Part shown: positions 1 through 6,681 of the stretch, one piece after another
Layout: the number at the start of each line of letters is the position of its first letter
How positions within the stretch are numbered: the first letter of the stretch is position 1
Assembly: GCA_016776705.1 (NCBI GenBank)
Contig: JADHSW010000085.1
Coordinates: 1 to 11,520, forward strand
DNA: 11,520 nucleotides
Reading direction: 5' to 3'
Source of the DNA: Rhodospirillales bacterium
GTDB lineage: Bacteria > Pseudomonadota > Alphaproteobacteria > Rhodospirillales > JABHCV01
Made by a program: the position numbers and the translations under genes
Notes under the pieces: generated by a model
Database searches by the model: none
What the model saw: only the letters and a program-made list of their open reading frames with translations
Told to the model about the DNA's origin: nothing

Positions 1-94
1 CAGCGCGGGCCGTGCTGCCGGCCACAAAGTGCTCAATCAACTTGCCTTGCTGACGGGCTGTAAGCCTACTTTTGCGGATGTACATCGTAGCCAT
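1..94 (-). CDS. IS1595-family transposase, N-terminal 31 codons only
   Basis: The ATG is at 94-92, and the reading frame stays open to the window edge. The visible protein begins MATMYIRKSRLTARQQGKL and continues with IEHFVAGSTARA. This closely matches the N-terminus of IS1595/IS1016-type DDE transposases (pattern RKSRL..-Q--LIEHFVAG-TAR-A), which is the start of the zinc-binding and helix-turn-helix recognition part. A GGGAGAGG Shine-Dalgarno-like stretch lies about 9 bases upstream. The catalytic domain is off the window, so intactness and activity cannot be judged. A second ATG at codon 4 is an alternative start; the first has reasonable spacing from the ribosome-binding site. Confidence 0.8.
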   Translation of the reverse strand, partial: MATMYIRKSRLTARQQGKLIEHFVAGSTARA

Positions 95-97
95 GAT

Positions 98-115
98 AGA
101 ACCTCTCCCGGTTCT
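98..115 (-). promoter_or_regulatory. Hairpin enclosing the transposase ribosome-binding site
   Basis: A 6-bp perfect inverted repeat (AGAACC/GGTTCT) surrounds a 6-base loop that reads GGGAGA on the minus strand, the core of the transposase Shine-Dalgarno sequence. Several insertion sequences use such structures to block translation from transcripts that enter from outside. Whether this one folds strongly enough is not known. Confidence 0.4.
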
Positions 116-131
116 TAGCTACTTCAGCCCC

Positions 132-139
132 TAAATTTA
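132..139. repeat. Candidate 8-bp target site duplication next to the IS end
   Basis: TAAATTTA lies directly outside the inferred IS end at 131. It is 8 bp long, wholly A/T and self-complementary, as expected for an IS1595-family target duplication. Only one copy can be seen, because the other IS end is outside the window. Confidence 0.45.
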
Positions 140-166
140 AGAAACTCAATACGTAAAAATGCACGC

Positions 167-1126
167 CTACCAGCGAACCAGAGCCGCACCCCAGGTAAAG
201 CCGCCGCCCATCGCTTCAAGCAATACCAACTGACCTTTCTGGATACGGCCATCGCGGACGGCTTCGTCCAGTGCCAGTGGGATCGATGCTGCGGAGGTGT
301 TGGCATGTCTGTCCACGGTGATCACCACTTGATCTTCGCTCAGCCCCAGTTTGCGGGCTGTTCCCGACAGGATGCGCAAGTTCGCCTGATGCGGAACCAG
401 CCAATCGATATCGGAGCGCTGAAAATTATTAGCGGCCAAGGTTTCATCGACAACTGCCGCCAGATTAACGACAGCATGACGAAAGACTTCACGGCCGGAC
501 ATGCGCAAATGACCAACCGTCTGCGTTGTTGACGGACCACCGTCGACATAAAGCAGATTTCCGTGACGTCCATCGGAATGCAGGTGAGTGGAAAAAATTC
601 CATCCCCCTCCTCGGATTTTTCAAGAACGACGGCACCGCCCCCATCCCCGAAAAGGACACACGTGGTGCGGTCTTGCCAATCCAGAATGCGTGAAAACGT
701 TTCTGCTCCAATGACCATTACCCGTTCCGCCTGTCCAACCTTGATGAAGTTATCGGCTACTGCGAGCGCATAGATAAAGCCGGAACACACGGCCTGAACG
801 TCAAAGGCCGCACCATGTTCCATGCCTAGCATTGCTTGAACCTTGGTCGCCGTGGATGGGAAGGTATTGTCGGGGGTCGCCGTCGCAAGTACGATCATGT
901 CAATGTCGGCAATGCCGACACCAGATGCCTCAAGGGCGCGAAGGGCTGATTGATAGGCGATGTCGGCTGTCGTTTCATCGTCAGCTGCTATATGACGCTG
1001 GCGAATGCCGCTGCGCTCAATAATCCACTCATCACTGGTATCAACTGTTTTTGTCAGTTCGGCATTGGACACAATGCGCTCAGGTAAATAGGAACCCGTA
1101 CCAACAATCCTGGAACGAATGGTCAT
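167..1126 (-). CDS. fabH: Beta-ketoacyl-ACP synthase III (FabH)
   Basis: FabH condenses acetyl-CoA with malonyl-ACP to give acetoacetyl-ACP, the first condensation of type II fatty acid synthesis in the cytoplasm. The protein is 319 aa, the usual length. It has the thiolase-fold catalytic triad: Cys114 in VQAVCSGF, His246 in VPHQANLRI and Asn276 in HANTSAAS. It also has the glycine-rich C-terminus (EAMGGGFTWGAALVRW) found in FabH. The ATG at 1126 overlaps the plsX stop in an ATGA junction, so the two genes are very likely translationally coupled in one operon. In many Alphaproteobacteria ihfA follows fabH; here an insertion sequence begins 35 bp beyond the stop codon. All catalytic residues are present and there is no truncation. 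Confidence 0.97.
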   Translation of the reverse strand: MTIRSRIVGTGSYLPERIVSNAELTKTVDTSDEWIIERSGIRQRHIAADDETTADIAYQSALRALEASGVGIADIDMIVLATATPDNTFPSTATKVQAMLGMEHGAAFDVQAVCSGFIYALAVADNFIKVGQAERVMVIGAETFSRILDWQDRTTCVLFGDGGGAVVLEKSEEGDGIFSTHLHSDGRHGNLLYVDGGPSTTQTVGHLRMSGREVFRHAVVNLAAVVDETLAANNFQRSDIDWLVPHQANLRILSGTARKLGLSEDQVVITVDRHANTSAASIPLALDEAVRDGRIQKGQLVLLEAMGGGFTWGAALVRW

Positions 1127-2166
1127 GAGCCTGATGATTCTTCCTGGGGCACGGAGTCAAGATGGGCAAGGTCTTCCTTGATGACATCGTTCAGTCCATC
1201 GGTGATCAACTCAACGGCGACATCCAGGGCATTGGCAAAGCCCAGGGCATCTGTGCCACCATGGCTTTTGACGCAGATCCCGTTCAGGCCAAGGAACATG
1301 GCGCCGTTATAACGCCTGGGGTCCATGCGCATGCGAAGCTTGTTCAATGCCGGTTTTGCCAGCAATCCACCAATCTTTGATGTGGTGGAGCTAAGAAAGG
1401 CGTCTTTCAGGAAAACGCCAAACATCTTTGCCGTTCCCTCTGCCGTTTTCAAGGCGATATTTCCGGTAAATCCATCGGTAACAATAACATCGACGGTCCC
1501 CTTGGCGATATCATCACCCTCAATAAAGCCGTGAAACTTTATTGGCAGATCGATGTTCTGCAAGGTATTGAAAGCATGCTTGACCGAATCATGTCCTTTC
1601 AATTCTTCTGACCCGACATTCAGAATGCCAACAGACGGTTGCTCGAGTCCAAGAACGTTACGGGCGAATACCTCGCCCATCACCGCGAACTGGACCAGGT
1701 TTTCCGCATCACAGACGACATTGGCTCCAAGGTCGAGCATCAGGCTCTCGCCGCGAATAGTCGGGAAGTAGGACGCAATCGCCGGACGATCAATTCCGGG
1801 AAGGGTTTTCAACACGAACTTCGCCATCGCCATCAAGGCACCGGTATTGCCGGCGGAGACAATTCCAGCTGCCTCGCCATCCGAAACGGCGTTAATGGCC
1901 AGTCGCATGCTTGAGTTGCGGCCCGATCGCAAGGCGACACCGGGTTTTTCGTCATTGGTAACGATGTCTTCCGTATGGCGGATTTGACAGACATCACGAA
2001 CGCGCGGGTTTTTATCGAGAAGCGGGGCTAACTGCTTTTCGTCACCAAACAACAGGAAATCGACGTGAGGGAGTCTTTCCAACGAAAGACCGACACCATC
2101 CACGACCATGCCTGGGGCGTTATCACCGCCCATAGCGTCAAGAGAAAGCGTTAACCGCGTACTCAA
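1123..2166 (-). CDS. plsX: Phosphate acyltransferase PlsX
   Basis: PlsX converts acyl-ACP and phosphate to acyl-phosphate, the donor for PlsY in phosphatidic acid synthesis, and acts peripherally at the membrane. The 347-aa protein has the N-terminal signature SLDAMGGDNAPG (residues 8-19), GVALRSGRNSSMRLA (77-91), SAGNTGALMA (104-113) and LDLGANV (144-150), all typical of the family. The start is a TTG: no ATG or GTG lies in frame between the rpmF stop and residue 12, and residue 12 would cut into the conserved first strand. An AAGGAT ribosome-binding site lies about 8 bases upstream of the TTG. The gene follows rpmF by 42 bp and overlaps fabH by 4 bp, the standard rpmF-plsX-fabH arrangement. 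Confidence 0.96.
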   Translation of the reverse strand: MSTRLTLSLDAMGGDNAPGMVVDGVGLSLERLPHVDFLLFGDEKQLAPLLDKNPRVRDVCQIRHTEDIVTNDEKPGVALRSGRNSSMRLAINAVSDGEAAGIVSAGNTGALMAMAKFVLKTLPGIDRPAIASYFPTIRGESLMLDLGANVVCDAENLVQFAVMGEVFARNVLGLEQPSVGILNVGSEELKGHDSVKHAFNTLQNIDLPIKFHGFIEGDDIAKGTVDVIVTDGFTGNIALKTAEGTAKMFGVFLKDAFLSSTTSKIGGLLAKPALNKLRMRMDPRRYNGAMFLGLNGICVKSHGGTDALGFANALDVAVELITDGLNDVIKEDLAHLDSVPQEESSGS

Positions 2167-2208
2167 ATGGAAAATCCTTGTGCGAAGGCCAGACCCTGAA
2201 ATCAGGAA

Positions 2209-2394
2209 CTAAGCGGCGTCACCGGCTTCCATGACCTCACGGCCTTTGTATTGACCGCAGGACGGGCAAACGTGATGAGGGCGTTTAAGCTCTCCGCATT
2301 CAGAGCATTCTTCATACGTAGAGCCCTTAAGTGCATCATGTGAACGACGCATATTGCGGCGTGATTTGGAAATTTTCTTTTTAGGAACGGCCAT
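2209..2394 (-). CDS. rpmF: 50S ribosomal protein L32 (zinc-binding form)
   Basis: L32 is a small protein of the large ribosomal subunit near the peptidyl transferase region. The 61-aa product starts MAVPKKKISKSRRNMRRSHD, the classic basic L32 N-terminus. It carries two CxxC pairs (Cys30/Cys33 and Cys43/Cys46, within EECSECGEL and HVCPSCGQ), so it is the zinc-ribbon (C+) form. I chose the ATG at 2394. An in-frame TTG two codons upstream would give an extra two residues not seen in the family. The ribosome-binding site is weak (GAAAGAA). It lies between DUF177 and plsX, as in most Proteobacteria. Confidence 0.96.
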   Translation of the reverse strand: MAVPKKKISKSRRNMRRSHDALKGSTYEECSECGELKRPHHVCPSCGQYKGREVMEAGDAA

Positions 2395-2412
2395 TTTCAA
2401 TTCTTTCGGTTA

Positions 2413-2431
2413 CGCTTCACGGAGCGAAGCG
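2413..2431. repeat. Hairpin between the DUF177 gene and rpmF
   Basis: CGCTTC (2413-2418) and GAAGCG (2426-2431) form a 6-bp stem with a 7-base loop, 19 bases upstream of the rpmF start codon. No U-tract follows on the minus strand, so it is not a standard terminator. It could be an RNA-processing or regulatory structure in the rpmF leader. Confidence 0.35.
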
Positions 2432-2480
2432 GTGTTACTTAGCGAATAAACGTCGCAGGGGCAAGCGGCTTCACAGATAA

Positions 2481-3050
2481 TTATGATTTCTTTTTAAGCT
2501 GTTCCAGAACAGCGAAGGGGCTTATTCTCCCCTCTTCATCTTTTCCATTATCAAAACTAGAATAACCATCAAAATTGGCATCCGGTGAACGGGGAAATGG
2601 ATCAATTTCCAATGATAACTGTTCGGCCACCGTTTCGCCAAGATCAAAACCACCATCGACCATTGGATCAGGCGGTTCCGGAGTGTTGTCATCGATGTAG
2701 GGGCCGGTGTACTCCCCTTCTCCCTCAGGTTCTTTTTCGCTACCAAAATACGGTTCCGCGGAGTTGCTGAAGGAACGCTCAAAATTGCTATTGATGTGTT
2801 TTTTCAATGGCTTGCCAGAGACAATGCATTTCTGAGACAAGTCGGCAATTACCTCGCATTTGAGGTGCACCAGATCCCCTTGCTCCCTGTAAACAAGTGC
2901 GCGGGCAAATAAAAAGTCCAGGCTCAAGAGATCAAAACGTTTTGCCAAAGCTGCCCGCTCTTCCTCACTGGCTTCAATTTTGTATAATTTTTTAGCCTCT
3001 TTCAACAATTTACAATTTACAAAGTAACTGAATTCCGGTTTATCTGACAT
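2481..3050 (-). CDS. DUF177 (YceD-type) protein linked to 23S rRNA maturation
   Basis: This 189-aa protein belongs to the DUF177/YceD family. In bacteria and plastids the family is tied to large-subunit rRNA processing or accumulation, and the gene almost always sits beside rpmF. Family features seen are: KCEVIADLSQKCIVSGKPL (residues 64-82), which matches the conserved Q-C-V-T-P-like core and ends in a run leading to NFERSF (89-94); an acidic stretch at about 105-135; and the C-terminal signature DGGFDLGETVAEQLSLEIDP (132-151) followed by FPRSP. I chose the ATG at 3050 because AAGGAG lies 7 bases upstream. An in-frame upstream start at 3101 would add 17 unconserved residues and overlap the preceding gene. 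The gap to that gene's stop is only 4 bases, so the two are probably co-translated. Confidence 0.88.
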   Translation of the reverse strand: MSDKPEFSYFVNCKLLKEAKKLYKIEASEEERAALAKRFDLLSLDFLFARALVYREQGDLVHLKCEVIADLSQKCIVSGKPLKKHINSNFERSFSNSAEPYFGSEKEPEGEGEYTGPYIDDNTPEPPDPMVDGGFDLGETVAEQLSLEIDPFPRSPDANFDGYSSFDNGKDEEGRISPFAVLEQLKKKS

Positions 3051-3054
3051 TGCG

Positions 3055-3609
3055 CTACTCCTTGGAAACCTGTGGAGCCGGGCCGAATTCCAGTTGTCCA
3101 TTCATAAAAAGGGCAATATCAAGGTCATTCAACCGTTCTGATTCCTGGCGCATGTAGGCAGCAATCGCAGCCAGATTTTCAGGTGTCGCATCGTTTTCGC
3201 GATATAAATTTCGCTGAAGCGCCTCACACAGATTCGTATTATCTTGCTGTTTCAGCCCGTTGTCATAGGCTTCAAGCCTTCCGTAAAAGGCCTTGGCCAT
3301 CTTCTTGACCCGGCTAAGAACGCCCATATCGCCAATTCCAAGTTCGCGTAGATTCAAATCAAAATCGTCAAACATGAAGTCGAAAAGTGCCTGCGACAAT
3401 TTGCGGGTTTGATCGACGTCGTTCTTCAGGCGACGCATGACAAGCACCATGTGCAGTGTAATCATGTCAAAGCGCCCATCGAAAGTGTCAGCGACGCCAA
3501 AATCCCGATAAAAGCTTTCATCACGCGCCTGTTCGACAATGCTTCGATACAATTTATGCGCCGTTTCCTTCTCGTGGGAGAATGAGAAAATCTTTTTCAG
3601 AAGTTTCAT
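3055..3609 (-). CDS. Ubiquinol-cytochrome c chaperone (CBP3/UQCC1 family)
   Basis: The 184-aa product resembles the alphaproteobacterial relatives of mitochondrial Cbp3/UQCC1, which assist assembly of cytochrome b into the bc1 complex. Family-like segments are LYRSIVEQARDESFYRDFGV (residues 20-39), DTFDGRFDMITLHMVLVMRR (41-60), ALFDFMFDDFDLNLRELGIG (74-93), then MGVLSRVKKMAKAFYGRLEA (95-114). The protein is mostly helical with no membrane segment, so it should be cytoplasmic. The ATG at 3609 is the first in the frame. Only a weak CAGG-like ribosome-binding site precedes it. It is the first gene of the minus-strand run that continues with DUF177-rpmF-plsX-fabH, and it is divergent from bamE. 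The role in bc1 assembly is inferred from the family. Confidence 0.85.
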   Translation of the reverse strand: MKLLKKIFSFSHEKETAHKLYRSIVEQARDESFYRDFGVADTFDGRFDMITLHMVLVMRRLKNDVDQTRKLSQALFDFMFDDFDLNLRELGIGDMGVLSRVKKMAKAFYGRLEAYDNGLKQQDNTNLCEALQRNLYRENDATPENLAAIAAYMRQESERLNDLDIALFMNGQLEFGPAPQVSKE

Positions 3610-3644
3610 TTCAAAGGCCTGACAATTGACAAGAGGCTTCGTGT

Positions 3645-3723
3645 GGTGCGATTAAGGTTCAAGTGGTGACGTTCACAAAATGTGATACTGGTTTACGCGG
3701 CTTGCGCCCAGTATAATCGCACC
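3645..3723. repeat. 10-bp perfect inverted repeat in the divergent intergenic region
   Basis: GGTGCGATTA at 3645-3654 is repeated as its exact reverse complement TAATCGCACC at 3714-3723, with 59 bases between. The right arm overlaps the TATAAT hexamer proposed for bamE. A second palindrome, TCACA-AAA-TGTGA at 3673-3685, lies between the arms, and it partly overlaps GTGA-CGT-TCAC at 3666-3676. These are plausible operator-like sites shared by the two divergent genes. No regulator can be named. Confidence 0.45.
3692..3717 (+). promoter_or_regulatory. Candidate bamE promoter
   Basis: A perfect TATAAT is at 3712-3717, 32 bases before the bamE start. The best -35-like hexamer, TTTACG (3692-3697), is only 14 bases upstream, which is short, so the -35 assignment is weak. 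Confidence 0.4.
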
Positions 3724-3749
3724 CTCATACCAACGGGGCGCAAGTAATA

Positions 3750-4184
3750 ATGTCGATTTCAAAACCTTCAAAGCTTTTATTTTCTTTCGCCGTAGCAGGC
3801 TTGCTTGTCGCCTGTACGCCAAAGATAGATGTGCGCGGCAATTTACCCGACCCCGAACGTTTGAGCGATATCGTCCCCGGCGAAGTATCACGAGGTGAAG
3901 TTCAGGAAATTCTTGGAACACCCTCCAGCGTCGCCGTCTTCGATCAGGAAACATGGTTCTACGTATCCCAACGCACCGAAACACTTGCCTTCTTTGAGCC
4001 TGAGGTAAAGGAACGCAGTGTTGTTATTGTCAAATTCGACAATGAAGGCGTGGTCAGCAAGATTGAAAGCCTGACGGCTGAAAACGGCAAAAAAATTCAA
4101 CCTGTTGACCGTAAGACGCCGACAGCCGGAAATGAATTTGGCTTTATCGAACAACTCTTTGGCAATATTGGCCGCTTTAATTAG
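3750..4184 (+). CDS. bamE: Outer membrane assembly lipoprotein BamE (SmpA/OmlA family)
   Basis: BamE is a small lipoprotein of the BAM complex that inserts beta-barrel proteins into the outer membrane. The 144-aa precursor has a lipoprotein signal peptide (basic start MSISKPSK, hydrophobic core LLFSFAVAGLLVA) with lipobox LVAC, so lipidation is at Cys22. The SmpA/OmlA domain follows: GNLPDPERLSDIVPGEVSRG (residues 30-49), EVQEILGTPSSVAVFDQETW (50-69) and FYVSQRTET (70-78), with the typical G-x-P-S and W-Y/F-Y motifs. The C-terminal tail (FIEQLFGNIGRFN) is of the kind found in alphaproteobacterial members. It is the only clearly supported plus-strand gene in the window, is divergent from the CBP3-like gene and converges on hppA. 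The ribosome-binding site is weak (GGGGCGC about 10 bases upstream). Confidence 0.92.
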   Translation: MSISKPSKLLFSFAVAGLLVACTPKIDVRGNLPDPERLSDIVPGEVSRGEVQEILGTPSSVAVFDQETWFYVSQRTETLAFFEPEVKERSVVIVKFDNEGVVSKIESLTAENGKKIQPVDRKTPTAGNEFGFIEQLFGNIGRFN

Positions 4185-4200
4185 ACCACAGTATAGTAAG

Positions 4201-4236
4201 AAAAAACCCCGGAAGACATTCCCTCCGGGGCTTTTC
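4201..4236. terminator. Bidirectional intrinsic terminator between bamE and hppA
   Basis: A 7-bp GC-rich stem CCCCGGA (4207-4213)/TCCGGGG (4224-4230) encloses a 10-base loop. On the plus strand it is followed by CTTTT for bamE. On the minus strand it is followed by a run of six T (complement of 4201-4206) for hppA. It lies 16 bases after the bamE stop and 22 bases after the hppA stop, so it can serve both convergent genes. Confidence 0.9.
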
Positions 4237-4258
4237 CTTGTCTGCATCGTGACTTGAT

Positions 4259-6352
4259 TTAGGCGAGCATTGCCAGCATCAGGATCGCCACAATGTTGAT
4301 GATCTTAATCATCGGGTTGATTGCCGGACCGGCGGTATCCTTATAAGGATCACCAACCGTGTCACCGGTCACCGCAGCCTTGTGGGCGTCAGAGCCCTTA
4401 CCGCCATGGTTGCCGTCTTCGATGTACTTCTTGGCGTTATCCCATGCGCCACCGCCCGAGGTCATCGAAATCGCGACGAACAGTCCGGTAACAATAGAAC
4501 CCAGAAGCATTGCGCCCAGCGCCGTAAAGGCATGATCCTGCCCGGCAACGAGCAGAATAACGAAGTAGATAGCCACCGGAGCCAGAATCGGCAGCATCGA
4601 AGGAACAATCATTTCCCTGATTGCCGATTTGGTCAGCATGTCTACGCACTTGGCGTATTCGGGCTTGCCGGTGCCTTCCATGATGCCAGGAATTTCCCTG
4701 AACTGGCGGCGGATTTCAACCACCAGCTCACCACCGGCACGGCCAACAGCCATCATGCCCATTGCCCCAAACAGGAACGGCAACATGCCACCAATGAACA
4801 GGCCGACAACAACGAACGGGTCCTGCAACTGGAATGTAACCGTGACATCAGGGAAGTAATGTTTGAGGTCTTCTGTGTAGGCTGCAAAAAGTACCAGTGC
4901 AGCAAAACCGGCGGAACCAATGGCATAACCCTTGGTAACAGCCTTGGTGGTGTTGCCAACAGCGTCCAGAGCATCCGTTGTATTGCGAACATCTTCAGGC
5001 AGTTCCGCCATTTCAGCAATACCGCCGGCGTTATCGGTAACAGGGCCGAAAGCATCCAGGGCAACAACCATTCCGGCCAGGGCCAACATGGTGGTCGCTG
5101 CAATAGCAAGACCGAACAAACCAGCCGTCAGGAACGCGGCAATAATGCCACCACAGATAACAATAACCGGCAACGCCGTTGCTTCCATGGAAATGGCCAG
5201 ACCCTGAATGATGTTGGTAGCGTCACCGGTAACCGATGCTGCAGCAACACTTTTGACCGGACGATGTTCGGTGCCGGTGTAGTATTCAGTAATCCAGACA
5301 ATCAGTCCGGTGACAACCAGGCCAATAAGAGCGGAAATGAACAGGTCCATGCCGCTGATGGTGCGTCCAGCACCGGTGAAAGTCGCATCAAAGCCAAACA
5401 TATAGCTGATGATGACGGCAATCAGGATGGCGGACACAATCGCACTGGCGAAGAAGCCTTTGTAGAGTGCGCCCATGATATTATTGGAAGCACCCAGCTT
5501 AACGAACCAGGTCGCAATAACCGAACCCAGAATGCAAACCGCGCCAATAACCAGCGGGAAGGCCATCATGGTTTCCTGTTCGGCACCTACGAAGAAGATC
5601 GCCGCCAGCAACATTGTGCCGACCATGGTCACTGCGTAGGTTTCGAAAAGGTCAGCGGCCATGCCGGCGCAGTCACCAACGTTGTCACCAACGTTATCGG
5701 CAATAACACCAGGGTTACGCGGATCATCTTCCGGGATACCGGCTTCAATCTTGCCAACCAGATCGGCACCAACATCGGCGCCCTTGGTGAAGATACCACC
5801 GCCCAAACGGGCAAAGATGGAAATCAGTGAAGCGCCGAAGCCAAGGGCGACGAGGGCCTCTAGCAGATGACGCATGCCTTCAGGCGTGTCGGCCATCCCC
5901 ATGTTGCGAAGCACAACATAGTAGCCAGCAAGGCCCAGCAGAGCCAACCCAACAACCAGCATGCCGGTGATGGCGCCTGATTTAAAGGCAACGTCCAGAC
6001 CGCCTGCAAGGCCGACGGAACGAGCCGCTTCGGCGGTGCGTACATTGGCGCGAACAGAAACGTTCATACCAACATATCCAGCCAGACCAGAAAGAATGGC
6101 GCCAATGAAGAAGCCAATGGCAACCATAATCCCGAGTTTCAAACCCAGCAGAACGCCGATAACAATACCGACCATGGAAATGGTTTTGTATTGACGGTTC
6201 AGGTAGGCGCTAGCACCTTCTTGAATTGCGCTGGCAATTTCCACCATGCGCTCGGTTCCAGCCGGTGCGGCCAAAACGGAACGAATAGCATAGATGCCGT
6301 AAAGAAGCGCGATAGCGCCACCGGCAAGAATTAAGACGTAAACATTCGACAT
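4259..6352 (-). CDS. hppA: Membrane-bound proton-pumping pyrophosphatase, K+-independent type
   Basis: This 697-aa integral membrane enzyme hydrolyses pyrophosphate and pumps protons across the cytoplasmic membrane. It has many hydrophobic segments from the N-terminus on (about 5-27, 58-90, 127-147 and more). The substrate-binding region is conserved: GGGIFTKGADVGADLVGKIE (residues 184-203), EDDPRNPGVIADNVGDNVGD (208-227), and near the C-terminus the conserved run that includes GDTVGDPYKDTAGPAINP. The segment GNTTKAVTKGYAIGSA carries Lys470 where K+-dependent enzymes have Ala (GNTTAA), which marks the K+-independent H+-pumping class. The ATG at 6352 is preceded by AAGGG about 11 bases upstream. 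The gene is monocistronic as seen here: a 335-bp gap lies upstream and a shared terminator downstream. Confidence 0.97.
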   Translation of the reverse strand: MSNVYVLILAGGAIALLYGIYAIRSVLAAPAGTERMVEIASAIQEGASAYLNRQYKTISMVGIVIGVLLGLKLGIMVAIGFFIGAILSGLAGYVGMNVSVRANVRTAEAARSVGLAGGLDVAFKSGAITGMLVVGLALLGLAGYYVVLRNMGMADTPEGMRHLLEALVALGFGASLISIFARLGGGIFTKGADVGADLVGKIEAGIPEDDPRNPGVIADNVGDNVGDCAGMAADLFETYAVTMVGTMLLAAIFFVGAEQETMMAFPLVIGAVCILGSVIATWFVKLGASNNIMGALYKGFFASAIVSAILIAVIISYMFGFDATFTGAGRTISGMDLFISALIGLVVTGLIVWITEYYTGTEHRPVKSVAAASVTGDATNIIQGLAISMEATALPVIVICGGIIAAFLTAGLFGLAIAATTMLALAGMVVALDAFGPVTDNAGGIAEMAELPEDVRNTTDALDAVGNTTKAVTKGYAIGSAGFAALVLFAAYTEDLKHYFPDVTVTFQLQDPFVVVGLFIGGMLPFLFGAMGMMAVGRAGGELVVEIRRQFREIPGIMEGTGKPEYAKCVDMLTKSAIREMIVPSMLPILAPVAIYFVILLVAGQDHAFTALGAMLLGSIVTGLFVAISMTSGGGAWDNAKKYIEDGNHGGKGSDAHKAAVTGDTVGDPYKDTAGPAINPMIKIINIVAILMLAMLA

Positions 6353-6681
6353 GCTTCACATATCCCTTGTAGTTGATAAAGCCCATTCGGGTGTCGGCCT
6401 TAAAAGGCAGGCGCCCCAAGGGTCGTCCTTCTTTTTTGTTAGAAAGAACACGAAACGAAAAAAAGCAGAGGGAAAATGACAGAATCGTGTTGCCAAAGCA
6501 ACCGGGCACTTTTGTCCATGAGAAACAAAGGATAAAGGTACTTATTATTCTATTTAAAAGACGTGTAAGTTTTTGAAATACCTTTTTTATTAGTTATCAC
6601 TAATTCATAGAACCTAACAAGTACTCAACTTTTTTTGTTCGCAGGTGCGGTAACTCGTGTACAGGGCTTGACAAAAAAGCC
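6353..6681 (-). promoter_or_regulatory. AT-rich leader/promoter region of hppA (no gene seen)
   Basis: About 330 bases separate hppA from the upstream gene, and I see no convincing coding sequence or RNA gene in them. On the minus strand it contains poly-T/poly-A tracts, a perfect palindrome ATTAGT-TATC-ACTAAT (6589-6604), a small hairpin GTTGC-4nt-GCAAC (6489-6502), and a GCCTT-TT-AAGGC hairpin (6399-6410) close to the start codon. A possible -10 TAGAAT (6552-6547) has only a poor -35 (TTCAAA, 6577-6572, 19-base spacer). The hppA promoter most likely lies here, with a 5' leader that may exceed 150 bases, but its position is uncertain. Confidence 0.45.

Larger units (their letters stand above)
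1..131 (-). mobile_element. Left end of an IS1595-family insertion sequence (runs off the window)
   Basis: This is the outer edge of an insertion sequence whose body lies beyond position 1. Read on the minus strand, it begins at 131 with GGGGCTGAAGTAGC, a G-rich start typical of the terminal inverted repeats of IS1595-type elements. The transposase start codon follows 37 bases inside this end. The 8 bases outside it (132-139, TAAATTTA) are A/T-rich and have the length that IS1595 elements duplicate on insertion. The other end is not in the window, so the repeat pair and the duplication cannot be confirmed here. The element is oriented with its transposase in the same direction as fabH. The family call rests mainly on the transposase N-terminus. 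Confidence 0.75.

Noticed and set aside
3051..3101. Upstream start for the DUF177 gene at 3101
   Set aside because: The ATG at 3050 has AAGGAG at ideal spacing, and the extra 17 residues overlap the preceding gene without family support.
3673..3685. CRP/FNR-type binding site in TCACAAAATGTGA
   Set aside because: CRP sites have TGTGA-N6-TCACA. Here the half-sites are in the reverse order with a 3-base centre, so no CRP or FNR site is claimed.
4382..5830. Long open frame (482 codons) on the plus strand opposite hppA
   Set aside because: It lies entirely antisense to the strongly conserved hppA, and its product is a low-complexity N/G/R/Q/H-rich string with no recognisable domain. Such frames arise opposite hydrophobic membrane protein genes.
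6439..6519. Possible 26-residue leader peptide on the minus strand upstream of hppA (starts MDKSARLLWQHD)
   Set aside because: No ribosome-binding site precedes the ATG and no regulatory logic (such as codon runs linked to a terminator) is visible. Short frames of this kind are expected by chance.
6373..6576. 67-codon plus-strand frame and an overlapping 99-codon minus-strand frame (6210-6509) in the hppA leader
   Set aside because: No family similarity recognised. The minus-strand frame runs into hppA in another frame, and base composition is A/T-rich noncoding in character.
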